Origin: Ustilaginoidea virens
Taxonomy: Eukaryota; Ascomycota; Sordariomycetes; Hypocreales; Clavicipitaceae
Assembly: GCF_000687475.1 (NCBI RefSeq)
Contig: NC_057316.1
Location: 4,650,001 to 4,714,000, forward strand
Length of the DNA stretch: 64,000 bases
Direction: 5' to 3'
The position numbers and the translations under genes are program-made. The notes beneath the pieces were generated by a model, which had not been told where the DNA came from, did not search any database, and saw only the letters and a list, made by a program, of their open reading frames with translations. Each line of letters opens with the position of its first letter. Within the stretch, counting starts at the first letter, position 1. Positions 36,000 to 47,496 of this stretch are shown piece by piece.

Positions 36000-37400
36000 A
36001 TATTCCTCTAGAGATAGAGCCCCTTTAGCTAAAGCAATAGCTATATTTATATAAGGAGGATCCTCTTAAGATAATACTCTTAATTAGTTCCCTTAGGGGT
36101 AAAGCGCTAACTACTTTATATTAGTTCTATTCCACAATAGGAATAGTATTTATAGATATTATAAGAGGCGCTATAAAGAGCCTAGGTCGGCTAGCATAAG
36201 AATTCCTAGCTGACTCCTACTACTTATTCGAGGTTCTATAGAGGCAGGATTATACTAGGTATAGGCTTTTACAATTAAGGTATAACTCCCTTTATCTATA
36301 GGAGATTATTAGGCAGGCCTATTCCCCTTCTAGGTGCCTTTCCACGCTATATCGGCTGCACTATAGGGCCGCTATATAGTAGGCCGCGATATATCCAAAC
36401 TTAAAGCAGTTATAGCACTATTTAGGGTATAGAGCGTCATTATAAGGTTCAGCTTTAAATATCTCTGCCTAGTAGATAATACTAGACTTGCAGAGCTTAT
36501 TAGCGAGGTCAATAGAGTTTACGCCTATAATTAGGGGCGTATATATAGTGGTCTTATATAAGCAGTAGGGGGAGGCTCTAATGAAGCCTTCTCTATTCGC
36601 TTTAGTAAAGTTTTAGCAAATTTCTTTAGTTGCGATATTCGCTATATAGCTAATAGGGAAATTCTTAATAATAAAACTGAATAAGTATCGGTTTAATTCT
36701 ACCTCCTGCCTAAAGGCGGGTCGGACCTAAGTTATATCGGCGATAAGACTTTTTACTGCTTCTTCTATAAAGGTGACGATAGTATCGCTACTATATAGCC
36801 TATATACTATAATTATAGCATTCCTAGTAGTAGCTCTATTAACGGCATCTATAATTTCGACCGGTATTTAGTTATATAGGACCTCGCTAATACTATTGCC
36901 TTTAATTAAAATTTCCCTATAGATATATAGCGGGACCGGAAAGGGAGTAATAGTATATTAGGGTAGTATAGCAGTAGTGGCGTATCCTTATACCGCGATA
37001 TTTGCCTAAGTAGTAGCCGGCGCCTATTTTAGGATATCCTAAAGGGCCGATTTAATAGCTTTTTCGATAGTCTTTAAAATTATATCGGTAAAGGTGCCAA
37101 TAGGGTCCGGGGTAGCCTTACCGCAAGCCGTATCAGCTATAATTTCTATAATTTCTTACACTCGTTTTAGTACTATTAGGGGGATATAATCTTAGAACTC
37201 TTTTATTAATTCTTTAATTATAACGGCAATAGGTTACTTCCGCTCTTAGGCAGGCTCGGTTTCGGTCTAGTTATATTATATACTATTCGCGATCGTAGTG
37301 GTAGGGTTATAGCGGCTATATGTAATGCCGCCCTTATTCCTTCTATTAATATCTATTACTTTATTTGCGCCTGCTGCGCCCACTCCCTAGACGCGATACG
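36000..37400 (-). pseudogene. LINE-2 ORF1, decayed
   Basis: Region between the endonuclease of ORF2 and the 5' end at 37512, equivalent to 3790-5010 of LINE-1. Sequence is recognisably similar between the two copies (for example the 5' untranslated motif gtgcgggcgaaatcgcga and the G-rich block before ORF2), but I can read only fragments of a zinc-knuckle region near 36330-36450. Boundaries are estimates. Confidence 0.5.
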
Positions 37401-37804
37401 CTATAAGCGAGGGGGGTAAACAGACGAGAGGAAGCGATTAAGATTATTAGAATTGATTTTAGAGGCGGTTCCATGCCGCTACCTAGGTGCGGGCGAAATC
37501 GCGAAGAGTTTTTTTTAGGCTCCTATATATAACCTTTCGACTAAATCAGCTAGTATTTATATGCTATAGAAGGGGTCTTTTTTCAGTAGGCAGAACGGCA
37601 CTATATAATAATAAGAATCGCCTATACTCAGGGAAATACATTAAATATTAACCTGCAATTTTATATAGTTGATTTACTGGAAGAATAATGCATTAAAGGA
37701 TCATTAGTAGTAAGGGCTACTACCCACCTCGTAAAGGTTAAGGGTGCCGCTACTAATAATAGTAGTAAGCCAGCTAGTAATAATACTAGCAAGGGTAGTA
37801 AAAA

Positions 37805-38377
37805 TGTTGATATAAACTCGGAGTACCCAGTTATACATAGGGTCGCGCGCGTGGTTTCATATACCGTGAGGTCACCGGTTAAAGGTATGATTACTTCTTT
37901 AATTATGACTTTACTAATGACTGAATATCTAAAAGGAAAGAAAGGAAGCAAAAGAGGGTAATTATACGATATGGCCTTTTTGTGCGTGTGCCGTTGTCAC
38001 GTGCATCGGCGCAGTCGGGCCGGGCTGCCCGCGTGCCCTACCGGGCTTAGGGGTAAAAGGGCAAAAGTGGCCACATCGTGCGCAACGGGTGTGCGCGGCA
38101 CATCCGTCGCAATATGCCCAATTGTGCCCAATTGGGCACCTTACGATAGCGATTCCGACACTAGCAGCTTCTCTTTTTATAGAAGCAAACATCGGAATCG
38201 CTAGGATATAAAGCGCATATATAGAAAGAAGAGTGCGGCGCGGTCTCGGCAGGTTATGCCGGCGATAACGCTATCGCGCCGCGCGGCCGGCATCATACCG
38301 TACAGCCGGTATGAATATCGCAGCCAAAATAAAGGGGCAAAAAGGGGCAGTAGTAAACGCAGTAAAACAACACAACA
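37805..38377 (-). repeat. Copia C1 3' LTR with inverted repeat
   Basis: 573 bp; on the plus strand it reads TGTTGATATAAAC to CACAACA. It contains GC-rich stretches and a strong inverted repeat at about 38150-38203: gcgattccga ... gcttct ... agaagc ... tcggaatcgc, around a TATA-like core (ctataaaaagag on the minus strand). The frames on both strands at 37962-38204 arise in this LTR and are not genes. Confidence 0.88.
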
Positions 38378-41300
38378 TTAAACATAGGAAAATCCACACA
38401 CTTGCCACCCATAATATCACTAATACCTTCCAAACGCAGTCAGATATTAACCAGCCTCTTTACCTACCCTTCCACACATATAATAGCCTGATTACGGTCG
38501 ATAAAGGTCTTAAGGGCTTTATTCGGCGTTCCTTTAGTTATTACATCGGCGAGGTTATTATTCCTATTAATCTAGCGAATCTTATAGATTTCCCGGCGCT
38601 CGTATAACTGTCGTAAGGCTATAATATCTATTATAAGCCTCTTCTCTTTCGTAGTGTCTAGCTTAATAAGGCATTCGTACAACGAAAAAGAATCTATGCA
38701 TACTACCGTAGGAATCTTTAGTAGTCCTAACCTGCTGGTAATCATATTAAAGGTCGTGCCTATCGCATATACGATATCGACCCTTTGTACTATACTATAC
38801 AGCTCCGAAGCGAGTGCGCTATATATTACACGCTTACTCTTTGTAGAGCTGTAAGTAATGATATTACCTATCAGGTTAAAGGCATTATCTGCTATATCTA
38901 CCTCGTTCCCTAGTATAATCACGTAACTAATCTAGGAGCTTAAATCTTTGTTATTAGCAAAGGATCTGTCAACAAATATAAAGAGCTTGGCTGTAGTAAG
39001 GGCTAGATTAATATACTATAAGCCACGATCCTAGTTATTATACTGCTATTAAAGGCGCTTATTCAACCTCGCGATATCGTTAGGGTTAGGTTGCTGGTAT
39101 TGTACCGCGATAGATAGGTCAAAAGACGCCTCAGGCTGGCAGACCGTAGCTATATAAGCACCGCGAGCGCGTTGCTCGATATAATTACGCTGGGCTGTAG
39201 GCGTATTCTTGTCGATAGTCGTGATCTTTATGCTTTAACCTTTCTGGCATAACGTCATTATGCTATTAGTCTGATCAACTGTGAGGATATATCCGTTGAA
39301 TATCAAGGGTACGGTTAGTAATAGCCTCGTCTTAGGCTTGGCATTAAAGCCTGCCTTAGCAAGCTCGAATTCTTCCTATTAGAAAAAGGCATTATTACTT
39401 AGGCCGAGGGTATCGTTAGTCTGCATACCTACGATACCAAAGCATATAGTATCGCCAGTACGGTCAGGAACGTTAGTATCGTCAGTACGGTTATTACCGG
39501 CAGATATTAGCAAATAGGGGTTATAGGTTGATGTGGTCATGCCTAATTTCTCGCGATAGTGCCGGAAGTATATCGCCCACTAGTAGGTGCCTGCCTCAGC
39601 TATTCCATACAGTGGCTTTACCACTTCCATAATCGTATTATCGGGGTATTAATGCGCTATCTGCTTAGGTAGCTTAGCGATAATCGATCTGTTAAGGGTG
39701 GTGGATGACTATATATAGGCCTATATAATATCACGTATCTAGAGAAATAAGCCGTAAGAATATTATAGTAATAGGGCTAATAATATAAGTAACTATTAAC
39801 TAGCCCGTTAGATTATAGGGGACTAAGTCAATATCAATTGCTTTTTATCATCATTATAACCTTGTATGACGAGTCGTAACTTCTTATACGGCATATCTAT
39901 GCCTTTACCCTTAATCTCTCGTACTATACATAAGTTAAATAAACATTAGGCTCTATATTTACCGATATTAAAGATAACAAATCGAAATATATTATAGGCC
40001 TATAACGCTTCTATTTTTATACGGTTAGACTGTTCGAAAGGGGCTCTAGGGGTTATAATCTTCCCTTCCCGGCGTAATTGGCTAGCAAGCTGCAGGTCGG
40101 CTTGCTCTTTTACAGTCAGGAAAGAGGCATTAATAATAGTATTAGAAGCGATAGTATTAACGAAAGCCTCTTTTTAGTCCTTATTAATTATGACATCGGA
40201 TATTATACGTGCTGGCAGTAGTAATAGTGATATTGGCCTGACTTGATCAGGGCTAGTAGCTGGCGATAGATATATCGCGACTGCAGGTATCGTCGATGAT
40301 GTCTCGGCTATAGGGATCATCGCGGCTAGAGGTACAGGTGCAGCCGGTATCCTGACTTCTAGCCTGCCGGGGCGGGCCGGGCCTTCGGTATAGACGATAT
40401 CTTTAGGATCATCCGTACCAGGATTAGTATTATAGTCGGGGTTGTGGTTATATAGCTTGACGACCATTGACCGGAACTTAACCGGGCTATATGGCATTTG
40501 CACGATATAGGTCTTACCATCGATACTGATTAGCCGGTATAGCCTATGCTATCCACCCTTTTCTCTTTATACCTATATATCTAACTATAGGGGTAGTCGG
40601 TGGATAGGCCGCGTATTTAGGCCGTTCCATTAGGCGAGGGTATTATGAACTTATCGCTTGGCGAGGTATTTCTTAGCTTTATTAGTGGCCTTTCGTAACG
40701 TTAAGGCACGTTATAATACTAATAGACTAAGGGGTGAATTATCCGTAAGTCGGGGATATACCCTAAAGACTAATAACATAGGCACTAGACCGTTAGGTCC
40801 AGCGGAATCATTAACAGCTTTTATAGCAAGCTATAATTTCTATTCCTTTATTATTTAGTTGCTTACTTCGTTATTAATAATAGTATAGGCTCGGCATAAC
40901 GGGGCGTAGTATCTTTCGACTTTGCCAATGCTATTATAGGCTTCTATAGGAATTTTATCTATATTGATAGATAGAAGCCGGGCATTATAATAGAATTCGG
41001 CGGAAGTAAAGTTTGGTCCAGCATTATAGACTATTTAATCTAGTAGGTTAAGGTAGGTATCAATCCAGCATTCCTTAAGGGCATTCTAAATATCGTAGGC
41101 CTTCTGCCTTTATAGATCAAGAAATCTAGCTGCCTGGAAGCTTATCGCGGCATCCACAATATATAATACCGGCCGATTATTAATATAAAGGATATCAACA
41201 ATAATTTCGTAGTTAAATTGGCTGGTATCGTCATCTTTAAGTGTGAATTTAAATCGGCTGGGTGCCTTTGCGTTCATCTAGTATTAATGGCATATATAGG

Positions 41301-42396
41301 TAATCTTCTCGATGATATTATAGTTAATATCATCATTATATCCGGCCCATTGAAGCAATTTAGTAAGCCTATTAATAAAGGGGTGCCCGAATCGATGATA
41401 AAGCTAACGGATTTCCTATGACGATAAATGGAAGGCTATAGTATCTATGGCATTAAGAGTCCACTATAGATGTCCCTATTTCCTAATAATTGGGACCTTA
41501 ATATCCCCTTAGATTAATAGGTTATCAATATTATTAAGCTTTACGCCTATCCTATCTATATCTATAATAGAATATAGGAAGGGGGTGTTGCTATTAAAGA
41601 TATGGAAGGGGATATTGCCGAATATCATCGGAACATTCAATATGCCAGAAGATATAGCAGAGCCAGCGCTAAAGTTCACCGTATGCTTTTTATTAGTCGC
41701 CTCGATAGTTAGGGTCTTTATTAACCTCATTAGGGCCTTTACTTAACCTAGGCCTGCTGTTGATAGGCCGGAAGCGCTAGTATCCAGTAGGATTCCGCGG
41801 AAGGTATAGTCACTATACCGTTCTTCTTCTAGAAAGGCAGAATTATAGTCTAATAATAAGGGCATTCGGAAGGGGTCAATCTATAGGAAGGCATATCGGC
41901 ATAATTCATCCTATAGGGCTTATAACGTCTCGATAGATAAAGGTGACGGTTCTAATTGCATAGGGGCTAGGAAATATTGCGTGGCTGTAATTTATAGTGT
42001 AACAGCATTCTCTGCATCCCATTATGCATCCCCTGCTATTATGACTTCAATATCTTTAACGATATTATTAAAATCGGCATCTTTAAGGCCTTATGCGGGC
42101 CCCTCGTATTCCTATAGGAAAATGCGGAATTTCTTATTATCAGGGGCGGTATAATTAGAACGGTTCTTTAGCTATCGTGCCTTTGATTCTTATTGCTCTT
42201 TATTAGTATGGTTAGATGACCAATATCCTGATTTATTGCAAACGAAGCATCTTTTTTAACAAGGCCTAAATAGAAAGGCGCGATTTTATTATTGCCGTTA
42301 ATACTGCTACTGTGGGCTGAATCGGCGTTAAGGGCGGGATTGACCATATCTACAGTCAGTGAATAATACCATATTATTATTAATATCGTTAGTATT
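38378..42396 (-). pseudogene. Copia C1 pol and 3' end of gag, decayed
   Basis: Read from right to left. A gag zinc knuckle C-F-V-C-N-K-S-G-Y-W-S-S-N-H near 42205-42255. Protease active site L-L-D-T-S-A-S near 41774-41790 (DTGAS with Gly changed to Ser). Integrase with V-V-D-I-L-Y-I near 41190-41210, I-V-Y-N-A-G-P-N-F-T-S-A-E-F near 40990-41035 (catalytic Asp now Asn) and V-E-R-Y-Y near 40910. An integrase-RT linker frame at 40174-40503. RNase H at 38572-38922 in one open frame: S-T-K-S-K-R, A-S-E-L-Y, C-I-D-S-F (catalytic Glu and Asp kept). Stops are TAA/TAG. The RT catalytic box was not located with certainty. Confidence 0.8.
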
Positions 42397-42401
42397 GTTA
42401 T

Positions 42402-43136
42402 TGCAATTCTTAAGGTCACTATAAAGCAAAGCCTTACTAGCTAGCTAGATGGCACAAGACTGTCTGCGACCTGTGAACTAATCTTAGTATAAATACTAGA
42501 TTTTTCACCAAGTCCTAAGACTATACAAGTGCTATAAAGCAGGGCAAGTGTAAAGGCAAGGCAAATATAAGATAACCAGAAACGCAGGGAAGGTGGAAGT
42601 TAAGAGGCATATAGTGCATTAACAGACTCGATTGTGCTGCCCTTCTACTATCTAGAAAGAAGGGGAAAAGCTATCCTATATATACACGAAGGAGGGGTGG
42701 GCCCAGGCATCCAAGGTAGCCAGTAAGAAAGCTCCCCGTAATACTCGCTATGCCACGTATATAATACGTCAGCAGCCCCACTATATCCAGCCTTTCCAAC
42801 CACCCTAACCACCGCACTAGTAATTAGCCACCACGCTAGTGACTAACCACCACGCTAGTGACTACCCACCACACTAGTGGACTAGCCACCACACTAGTAG
42901 GCCGCCACCACACTAGTAGGCCCACCACGCTAATTTAGCAATGCCACACCTTTTTTAATAAGGCCTACCTTACTTGATATACAGTAAATAATCCACTGAA
43001 AATCCTAAGGTAAAAGGCAAAGGCCTAAGGTTGGTAAGACTACCGTAAGTCTAAGAGGCGGTATAAGGACTAGAAGGTCAGTAAGCCAGTAGGGCATTAG
43101 GCCAGCAGCCTAGTAGGCTACTATAGGATTTTAACA
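42402..43136 (-). repeat. Copia B-rev 3' LTR
   Basis: 735 bp, reading TGCAATTC to TTTTAACA on the plus strand. It includes the minisatellite at 42798-42935 (cactagtgactaaccaccac-type units), the reverse complement of the array in B-1. Confidence 0.88.
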
Positions 43137-43263
43137 CCCCCTCTGATTAGCTACTGTAATAGCAAGCTAATCGTCGTATAAAGGATAGTGAAAGAAAATG
43201 CAATAAAAGTGCTAAGGAAAAACATAGGAAAAACCTTAGTAAGTTAATATAAGTTAGTATAAG

Positions 43264-46035
43264 TTAGCAGGCCCTAAGACCTAGTAACTCGCGGAACCTA
43301 GTAAATTTAGGGCCCGGCAGTGGCTTCGTAAGACCATCAGCAGGCATACTATTAGTAGGTAAGTAGGTAATTTTAACCAAGCCCAGCTGGGCTTGCTCCC
43401 TAATATACCGGAATTTTAATAGCGTATGCTTAGTGCGAGCATGAATATCAATTTCCAGCTCCTTACAAAGGTTAGAAAGCCACTGTACCTCACGGATAGT
43501 CTCAAGTAATGCATCAGATTCAGCTTCTAAAGTAGATAGCACTACTAAAGAGGCTCGCTTAGAACGCCAGCTAATAGGACCACTATTAATAGTAGTTAGG
43601 AAGCCTCCAGTAGATTTAGAGGTTTCTTTACAGCCAGCAAAATCGCTATCAGAATAAGCGGTTATAATAGGCTGTTGGTTGCTTTTAGTAGTACTAAAGC
43701 AAATAGCTAGGTTCTCAGTGCCTTTAAGGTAGCTAAAGCTGCCTTTTGCAGCATTTAGATGCACATTAGTTGCTTTCGACATAAACCGTGAAAGGTATTG
43801 GGTAGAAAATGCTAGGTCGGGCCTAGTCATCATCATTAGCCACATTATAGTGCTAGTAAGGCTCTGATAAAGGCTTTGATCAGTAAGGCTAAAGTCTTTT
43901 CCACTGCTAAAGTCTTTTCCACTAGATTCATCTAGAACCCCTAGTTGAAGTGGAATAAGCTGAGGTTTAGTATCCTGTAAAATCCGAAAAACAGGCCTAT
44001 TGCGTATGATTTTCCTATTAATAGGAACGCTAGACTTAGGAATAAATTGGAAGACTTTAGTATCCAATAATTGCTCAAATTCCTTAAATAAGGCCTTTAT
44101 CCAGGGGTCTTTTTCAGGGCTTTGTAGCATATCCTTCCAGCTATTTAGCGTGCCATCAGCACTTTTAGATAGCTTACGCTTCGCTTTATAGCAGAAATCC
44201 CATATTAGGTGGTGTAAATCATAATTAGGGAATAAGTCGGTAGAGCCAGTAAGGTTGGTAGGGCCAGTAGGGCCAGCAGAGCCAACAGGACCAGCAGGGC
44301 CAATAGGGCCAACAGGGCCAGCAGGGCCAATAGGGCCAACAGGGCCAGTAAGGCCGGTAAGGTCGTCTTTTGCAGTAGCCGGGGACTGTAGTATAGTACC
44401 TTCTGACTTAGGAAGGTAATCCACGGTGGCATTAGTGTTAGTAATATCATCCGGGGTAGCATTAGTAATGCTAGTAAAATTAGTAGGGTCCGGCATGCTT
44501 TCTAGGTCATCCGGTATAACATTAGTATTAGTAATGTTAGTAAGGTTAGTAGGGTCCGGCATGCTTTCTAGGTCATCCGGTATAACATTAGTATTAGTAA
44601 TGTTAATAAGGTTAGTAGGGTCCGGCATGCTTTCAAGGTCATCCAGTAAAATAGCAGGTTCTCTGCTAGATACCCCCTCTGAACCTGTATTTTGCCCTCT
44701 GTGAAAGTCTCCTTCCAGGCCACTAGAAATAGGGCCTATACCTTCATTTTGGTGGATAAAGGTAATAAAGGTTATTTTAGTAACAACCTTCTTCTTTGGA
44801 AGGTAAACCAGGTAGGTATTAGCACAGGTCTTTTTAAGTAGCTGAATACCTATATGCCCTAGCCGTATATGCCAAATGCCGGCGAATTGTAATAGCTTCT
44901 GGTATTCTGTATCAGCAGCTATAGGGGCAGGAGTAGGGTTAGTAACCTCTACAGGGTCTTCGCTAGTCGTAATAGCGGGAGAGTTGGTAGTAGGGCTAGT
45001 AGCCTCTACAGGTTCCTTACTAGTCGCAATAGTAGGAACGGGGGTAATAGTGGTATCCTCAGGATCACTATAATCAGCAGGGTTAGTAGGGCTGGGGACC
45101 TCTACTGTTATACTATTAGTAATAGTATAATGGCTGCAAGGTTGATGCAGCAGTGGTATATCTATTCCTTTCTGTGGAAGGAAAAAGCCGTATTTTTCAA
45201 AATTAAAAATGCCGATACATTTACGGCTTGCTGACCAAAGCTGATTTTTAATTAATACCCCTTTAGCGGCATAGTGCTTTACACCGCTAATGATGTTAAT
45301 ATCCAAGGTAGGAATATATAGGGCATTCTTAAGCTCTATAATACCCCATTTCGTAGGATTAATGCCCTATAGCACAGTAAATCGTGTCGTGCCCCAACCA
45401 GTAGGGGAAATAGGGCAACCACTAGTAGTAATTACAGGCTTATCATCCTTCTCAAAATGGTGAAAAGTGGTAAAATACTTCTTATCATTAACAATATGAC
45501 AAGTGGATCCTGTATCGTAAAGGAGGACATCCTTAGGGGTCCTACCGCCTGATTTAGCACTATAGCTTATATCAGTGGATATAGTGGTAGAAGAAGAGGA
45601 ATAGGATATATTAGTATCCTGGGTATTATAATTGCCTATAATAAAGGACTCGACATTTTGCTATTTGCTGCTGTTATTAGAGTCCTGTTCCTTCTTCTTT
45701 TGCTGCTTCTTTTTCCTATTATTAGTAGAATTATTCTTGCTATTATTAGTAGAAGCGGTATTAGTAGTAGTAGGGCTAGTAGCCTCTACAGGGTCCTTGC
45801 TATTCATATTAGTAGGACCGGAGATAGTAGGGCTAGTAGCCTCTACCAGTTCCTTACTAATTATAATAGTAGGAACGTTACTATTTCGCCTACTAACTAA
45901 GCCTTATAAAAGGATAGTTAGGGTGTTCATCTGGGACTTTATATAGTCTATATCTAGCTGTAGTTGTACAGTAAGATCAGCTTTAGAGTCGGAATCCAAA
46001 ATGGCCTTATAAGTGGAAGGCCTAGACTGTGCCAT
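43264..46035 (-). CDS. Copia B-rev gag-pol deletion derivative, 924 codons with two stops
   Basis: One frame from ATG at 46035 to the stop at 43264, of which 43264-45306 (680 codons) is uninterrupted. Two stops (TAA near 45905, TAG near 45370) are at Gln positions. Retained: gag N-terminus, Asn/Lys-rich gag tail, protease with L-L-Y-D-T-G-S-T intact (near 45515), the W-H-I-R-L-G-H zinc segment, a linker with repeated D-D-L-E-S-M-P-D-P-T-N units and a collagen-like G-P-x repeat, the first RT block, and RNase H (Y-S-D-S-D-F-A-G, S-T-L-E-A-E-S). Missing compared with B-1 and A-1: the capsid core, the integrase core (K-K-T-C-A-N-T joined to Y-L-V-Y-L) and the RT core with YVDD (N-R-P-V-F-R joined to L-I-P-L). 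It cannot be autonomous; it may have been mobilised by relatives. Confidence 0.8.
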
Positions 46036-46753
46036 TATAGTGGTTAAAAGTCGTTAAAAATGGTGCCAATAGCTGTAGGAACAGATGAATAACCAGCTGA
46101 ATAGCTAGCAAAATAGTCGAATAACTGGTAAAATAGCCAGAAAATATAGTGGCTAGTAGCCTACTATAAAAGGTAACCGCAGAGTATAGCGGCAGGTCTC
46201 AATATAAAAGCACAAATGCCGTAGGCGTTGTGCAAGTCCGTATTATAGCGTTGGTGTTCAAGGTGCTTATATAATGCCGTAATATAAAGGTGCCGTAAGT
46301 ACCGTAGGTGCCGTAGGTGCCGTGGGTGCAGTGGGTGCCGTAATATAAAAGGTGCCGTAAATGCCGTACCAAAAGTGCTATAAGTGGAAGAGTATAACAG
46401 ATGCCGTACAGTGCAGTGGGTGTCGTGCACTAGGTGCAAAAGTGTTATACAGTGGTATAGTGTGGTAGATATCACACTATAAAATCCGTAGGTGCCGTAG
46501 GTTACGCCGAAAATAACGTAAGGTTACGCTAAAAGTGCCGTAAGATTACGCCGTAAGTTGCCGTTAGGTACGCCGTTAATTGCCGCAGGGTAATGCCATA
46601 GGTAATAAAGGGTAAGCCAAAGGTAATAAATGTAAGCCGAGGATACCAAAGGATAGCTATATTAGTAGTACTAATACGCAAAAGAGACCAAGGGGTGAAC
46701 ACAAAAGAGGTAAGGTAAAAACAAAGAAGTAAAAACCCAGGCTCATAACCTAT

Positions 46754-47496
46754 TGCAATTCTTAAGGTCACTATAAAGCAAAGCCTTACTAGCTAGCTAG
46801 ATGGCACAAGACTGTCTGCGACCTGTGAACTAATCTTAGTATAAATACTAGATTTTTCACCAAGTCCTAAGACTATACAAGTGCTATAAAGCAGGGCAAG
46901 TGTAAAGGCAAGGCAAATATAAGATAACCAGAAACGCAGGGAAGGTGGAAGTTAAGAGGCATATAGTGCATTAACAGACTCGATTGTGCTGCCCTTCTAC
47001 TATCTAGAAAGAAGGGGGAAAGCTATCCTATATATATACGAAGAAGGGGTGGGCCTAGGCATCCAGGGTAGCCAGTAAGAGAGCTCCCCGTAATGCTCGT
47101 CACTAACCCCGCTATATCCGACTAACCCCGCTATATCCGACTAACCCCGCTATATCCGACTAACCCCGCTATATCCGGCCACCCCAACCACCACGCTAGT
47201 GACTAACCACCACGCTAGTGACTAACCACCACACTAGTGGACTAGCCATCACGCTAGTAGGCCGCCACCACGCTAGTAGGCCACCACGCTAATTTAGCAA
47301 TGCCACACCTTTTTTAAACAAGGCTTACCTTACTTGGTATACAGTAATAATCCACTGAAAATCGTTAAGGTAAAAGGCAAAGACCTAAAGTTGGTAAGAC
47401 TACCGTAAGTCTAAGAGGCGATATAAGGGCCAGAAGGTCAGTAAGCCAGTAGGGCATTAGGCCAGCAGCCTAGTAGGCTACTATAGGATTTTAACA
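46754..47496 (-). repeat. Copia B-rev 5' LTR with an extra tandem array
   Basis: 743 bp, same ends as the 3' LTR. Besides the shared minisatellite (47185-47290) it has four tandem copies of ctaaccccgctatatccga (about 47104-47180), absent as an array from the 3' LTR, where a single related ccactatatccag is found. Confidence 0.88.

Larger units (their letters stand above)
30677..37512 (-). mobile_element. LINE-2: full-length Tad-like LINE inside copia A-2 gag
   Basis: A non-LTR element on the minus strand, 5' end at 37512, 3' end at 30677. It is flanked by a 19-bp TSD, ttttaggctcctatatata, at 30658-30676 and 37513-37531. Left to right it holds a 3' region (30677 to about 32550) with a coding-like frame on the opposite strand and a nested solo LTR, ORF2 (about 32560-35850) and ORF1 (about 36000-37400). 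It shares gene order, 5' end and protein motifs with LINE-1. It is very heavily RIP-mutated; CpA is nearly absent outside the solo LTR. Confidence 0.88.
28850..37804 (+). mobile_element. Copia A-2: 5' half of a copia A element, carrying LINE-2
   Basis: Third-oldest layer: a copia A copy with 5' LTR 28850-29575, a decayed primer-binding site (ggttataagcctaa, 29576-29589) and gag. Gag is split by LINE-2 (30677-37512) and resumes at 37532. The element ends at 37804, where the LTR of copia C1 begins; its pol and 3' LTR are not present beyond C1. RIP is stronger than in A-1 or A-3 but weaker than in LINE-2. Confidence 0.88.
29861..37804 (+). pseudogene. Copia A-2 gag, split by LINE-2
   Basis: The same gag as at 16009, with ATG changed to ATA near 29861. 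First part 29861-30676 (N-N-P-G repeat, coiled segment, capsid domain up to L-Q-I-L-G-S-Y), second part 37532-37804 (F-N/D-Q-I-S to the Ser/Asn-rich tail). The two parts join exactly at the duplicated 19-base target when compared with the uninterrupted copy at 54238-54275. Broken by many TAA/TAG stops and finally cut by the C1 LTR. Confidence 0.8.
42402..47496 (-). mobile_element. Copia B-rev: internally deleted copia B element
   Basis: Minus-strand copy of the copia B family with both LTRs: 3' LTR 42402-43136 and 5' LTR 46754-47496. The polypurine tract (reversed, cccctctgattag) lies at 43137-43150 and the primer-binding site (reversed, ccaggctcataacc) at 46737-46750. Between them is a single long frame with three in-frame deletions, and a leader of about 700 bases (46040-46735) rich in gtgccgtaggt-type repeats. 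Only two stop codons interrupt the whole gag-pol frame, far fewer than in other copies of the window. Confidence 0.9.

Noticed and set aside
37962..38204. Overlapping frames on both strands in the copia C LTR (also 48521-48745 and 49745-50016)
   Set aside because: GC-rich LTR sequence is open in several frames on both strands; nothing supports translation.
44426..45073. Plus-strand hydrophobic Val/Leu/Ser-rich frames opposite the B-rev gag-pol frame
   Set aside because: They are antisense shadows of the Thr/Asn/Asp/Pro-rich linker repeats of the minus-strand protein.
46164..46475. 103-codon minus-strand frame in the leader of B-rev (and 24629-24820 in B-1)
   Set aside because: Formed by short tandem repeats rich in tacggcac; sits in the untranslated leader upstream of a well supported gag start.
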